From CAVQWT01 sp963717705 (lineage in GTDB: Bacteria; Pseudomonadota; Gammaproteobacteria; Burkholderiales; Casimicrobiaceae), in the NCBI GenBank assembly GCA_963717705.1, contig CAVQWT010000005.1:434001-498000 (forward strand): a stretch of 64,000 bases of DNA, written 5' to 3'. The translations under genes and the position numbers were made by a program. Positions within the stretch are counted from its first letter, which is position 1. Each line of letters opens with the position of its first letter. This document shows, in pieces, positions 63,286 through 64,000 of this stretch. The notes under the pieces were generated by a model. That model was not told the DNA's origin, ran no database searches, and worked only from the letters and a program-made list of their open reading frames with translations.

Positions 63286-63810
63286 CTAGGCTGCCGGGCG
63301 CGCGTCCCGTACCGCTGCGAGCGTCCGGACGAACTTCGACGGCACCTCGTTCAGGGTGCGGACGAACTTCACCACCGGCGCCTGCATCGTGCCGAGAAGC
63401 TTGGCCAGCAGTTCGTCGCGCGAAGGCAGCGACGCGAGCGCGGTGATCTCCTTGGCGGACATCACCTGCCCGGGCATCGCACCGCCCGTGATCACGAACT
63501 TGTCGTTGCCCTTGGCGAAGTCGTTCAGGACCTTCGCCACGGCCACCGGATCGGGACCGATGCCGTAAGCCAGCGGACCGACCATCTTGTCGGTCAGCGA
63601 GGCGAACGGCGTGTCGGCGACCGCCCGGCGCACCAGGGTGTTCTTCACCACCCTGAAGTACACGCCGGAAGCCCGTGCTTTCGCGCGCAGCTGCGTCAGT
63701 TGCGCGACGGGCAAGCCGCGGTTCTCGGCCATCACGATGGCCTGAGCGCCGGCGACCTGCTTCGCGACTTCCGCGACGACCGCTTGCTTCTGCTCGAGAT
63801 TAAGACCCAA
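63286..63810 (-). CDS. rplJ: 50S ribosomal protein L10
   Basis: A 174-aa stalk-base protein that binds 23S rRNA and L7/L12 dimers. GLNLEQKQAVVAEVAKQV opens it, followed by ENRGLPVAQLTQLRAKARASGVYFRVVKNTL. The start is TTG at 63810, backed by a strong GGAGG six bases upstream; no ATG fits. In E. coli this gene is translationally repressed by the L10-L12 complex at its leader. Confidence 0.97.
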   Translation of the reverse strand: MGLNLEQKQAVVAEVAKQVAGAQAIVMAENRGLPVAQLTQLRAKARASGVYFRVVKNTLVRRAVADTPFASLTDKMVGPLAYGIGPDPVAVAKVLNDFAKGNDKFVITGGAMPGQVMSAKEITALASLPSRDELLAKLLGTMQAPVVKFVRTLNEVPSKFVRTLAAVRDARPAA

Positions 63811-64000
63811 GGTCTACCTCCATTTCTTCGAAACCTGGCCCCGTTGCCGGGACCCGGCTCCACCTGCCGCACCCATGGACCGGTGCGGACCTGCGGTGAC
63901 CATGCGTCCAGGAAAATCCTGTACGAGGGCACCATCTGCGCTGGATCGGGCGGCTGTTTCCGGCGGTCGGGAATCGTTCGATTCCCTTGCGCCGGTCGTC
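63811..64000 (-). promoter_or_regulatory. rplJ leader with candidate L10-binding hairpin
   Basis: These 190 bases upstream of rplJ contain no convincing gene; rplA presumably lies beyond the right edge. The minus strand has a 7-bp stem (63888-63882 with 63873-63867) and a second GC-rich stem nearer the ribosome-binding site. A regulatory L10 leader is expected here in proteobacteria, but the kink-turn consensus was not verified. Confidence 0.4.

Overview
The window is about 64 kb of very GC-rich DNA from what looks like a betaproteobacterium, probably close to Burkholderiales. The evidence is the complete System I cytochrome c maturation set (ccmA to ccmI), a MaeB-type malic enzyme, a DUF3563 protein, and the rplJL-rpoBC-str-S10-spc-alpha ribosomal superblock with betaproteobacterial protein lengths. 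Genus-level placement was not attempted.

Left part (1-11.4 kb): the N-terminus of a probable NarX-type sensor kinase, recQ, a glycosyltransferase facing GDP-mannose 4,6-dehydratase, an ABC1/UbiB-family kinase, tRNA-Ser(GGA), a NitT/TauT-type ABC importer of unknown substrate, and maeB.

Heme and cytochrome c module (11.5-23.2 kb, plus strand): ccmABCDEFGHI runs directly into an octaheme cytochrome c. That protein has the five-heme NrfA core with a CxxCK catalytic heme, three extra N-terminal hemes, and the Tyr-x-Cys motif of octaheme nitrite reductases. A perfect FNR-type palindrome lies upstream of it. Downstream come a second, shortened CcmI-like protein and an oxygen-dependent protoporphyrinogen oxidase. 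Together these genes could make heme, export and attach it, and build an anaerobic nitrite-reducing enzyme. The second CcmI may serve the unusual CxxCK heme, as NrfG does in enterobacteria. This is the most interesting part of the window.

Histidine degradation and transport (23.3-31.4 kb): hutD-hutF-hutI-hutG plus a DUF2007 zinc-ribbon protein form a tightly overlapped minus-strand operon. It covers the last three steps from imidazolonepropionate to glutamate by the formylglutamate route; hutH and hutU are not present here. A second NitT/TauT-type ABC importer is transcribed divergently, and galE faces it with a 50-bp antisense overlap.

Translation and transcription block (31.6-64 kb, minus strand): the order of transcription is rplJ, rplL, rpoB, rpoC, then an interruption, then rpsL, rpsG, fusA, tuf, rpsJ, rplC, rplD, rplW, rplB, rpsS, rplV, rpsC, rplP, rpmC, rpsQ, rplN, rplX, rplE, rpsN, rpsH, rplF, rplR, rpsE, rpmD, rplO, secY, infA, rpmJ, rpsM, rpsK, rpsD, rpoA, rplQ. 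Visible control points are a hairpin-T4 attenuator between rplL and rpoB, a strong terminator after rpoC, a strong promoter before rpsL, a promoter between rpsQ and rplN, and a terminator after rplQ. Between rpoC and rpsL sit three genes not expected there: a DUF3563 protein, a LysR regulator, and a secreted seven-repeat delta-60 protein with a DUF5648-like end.
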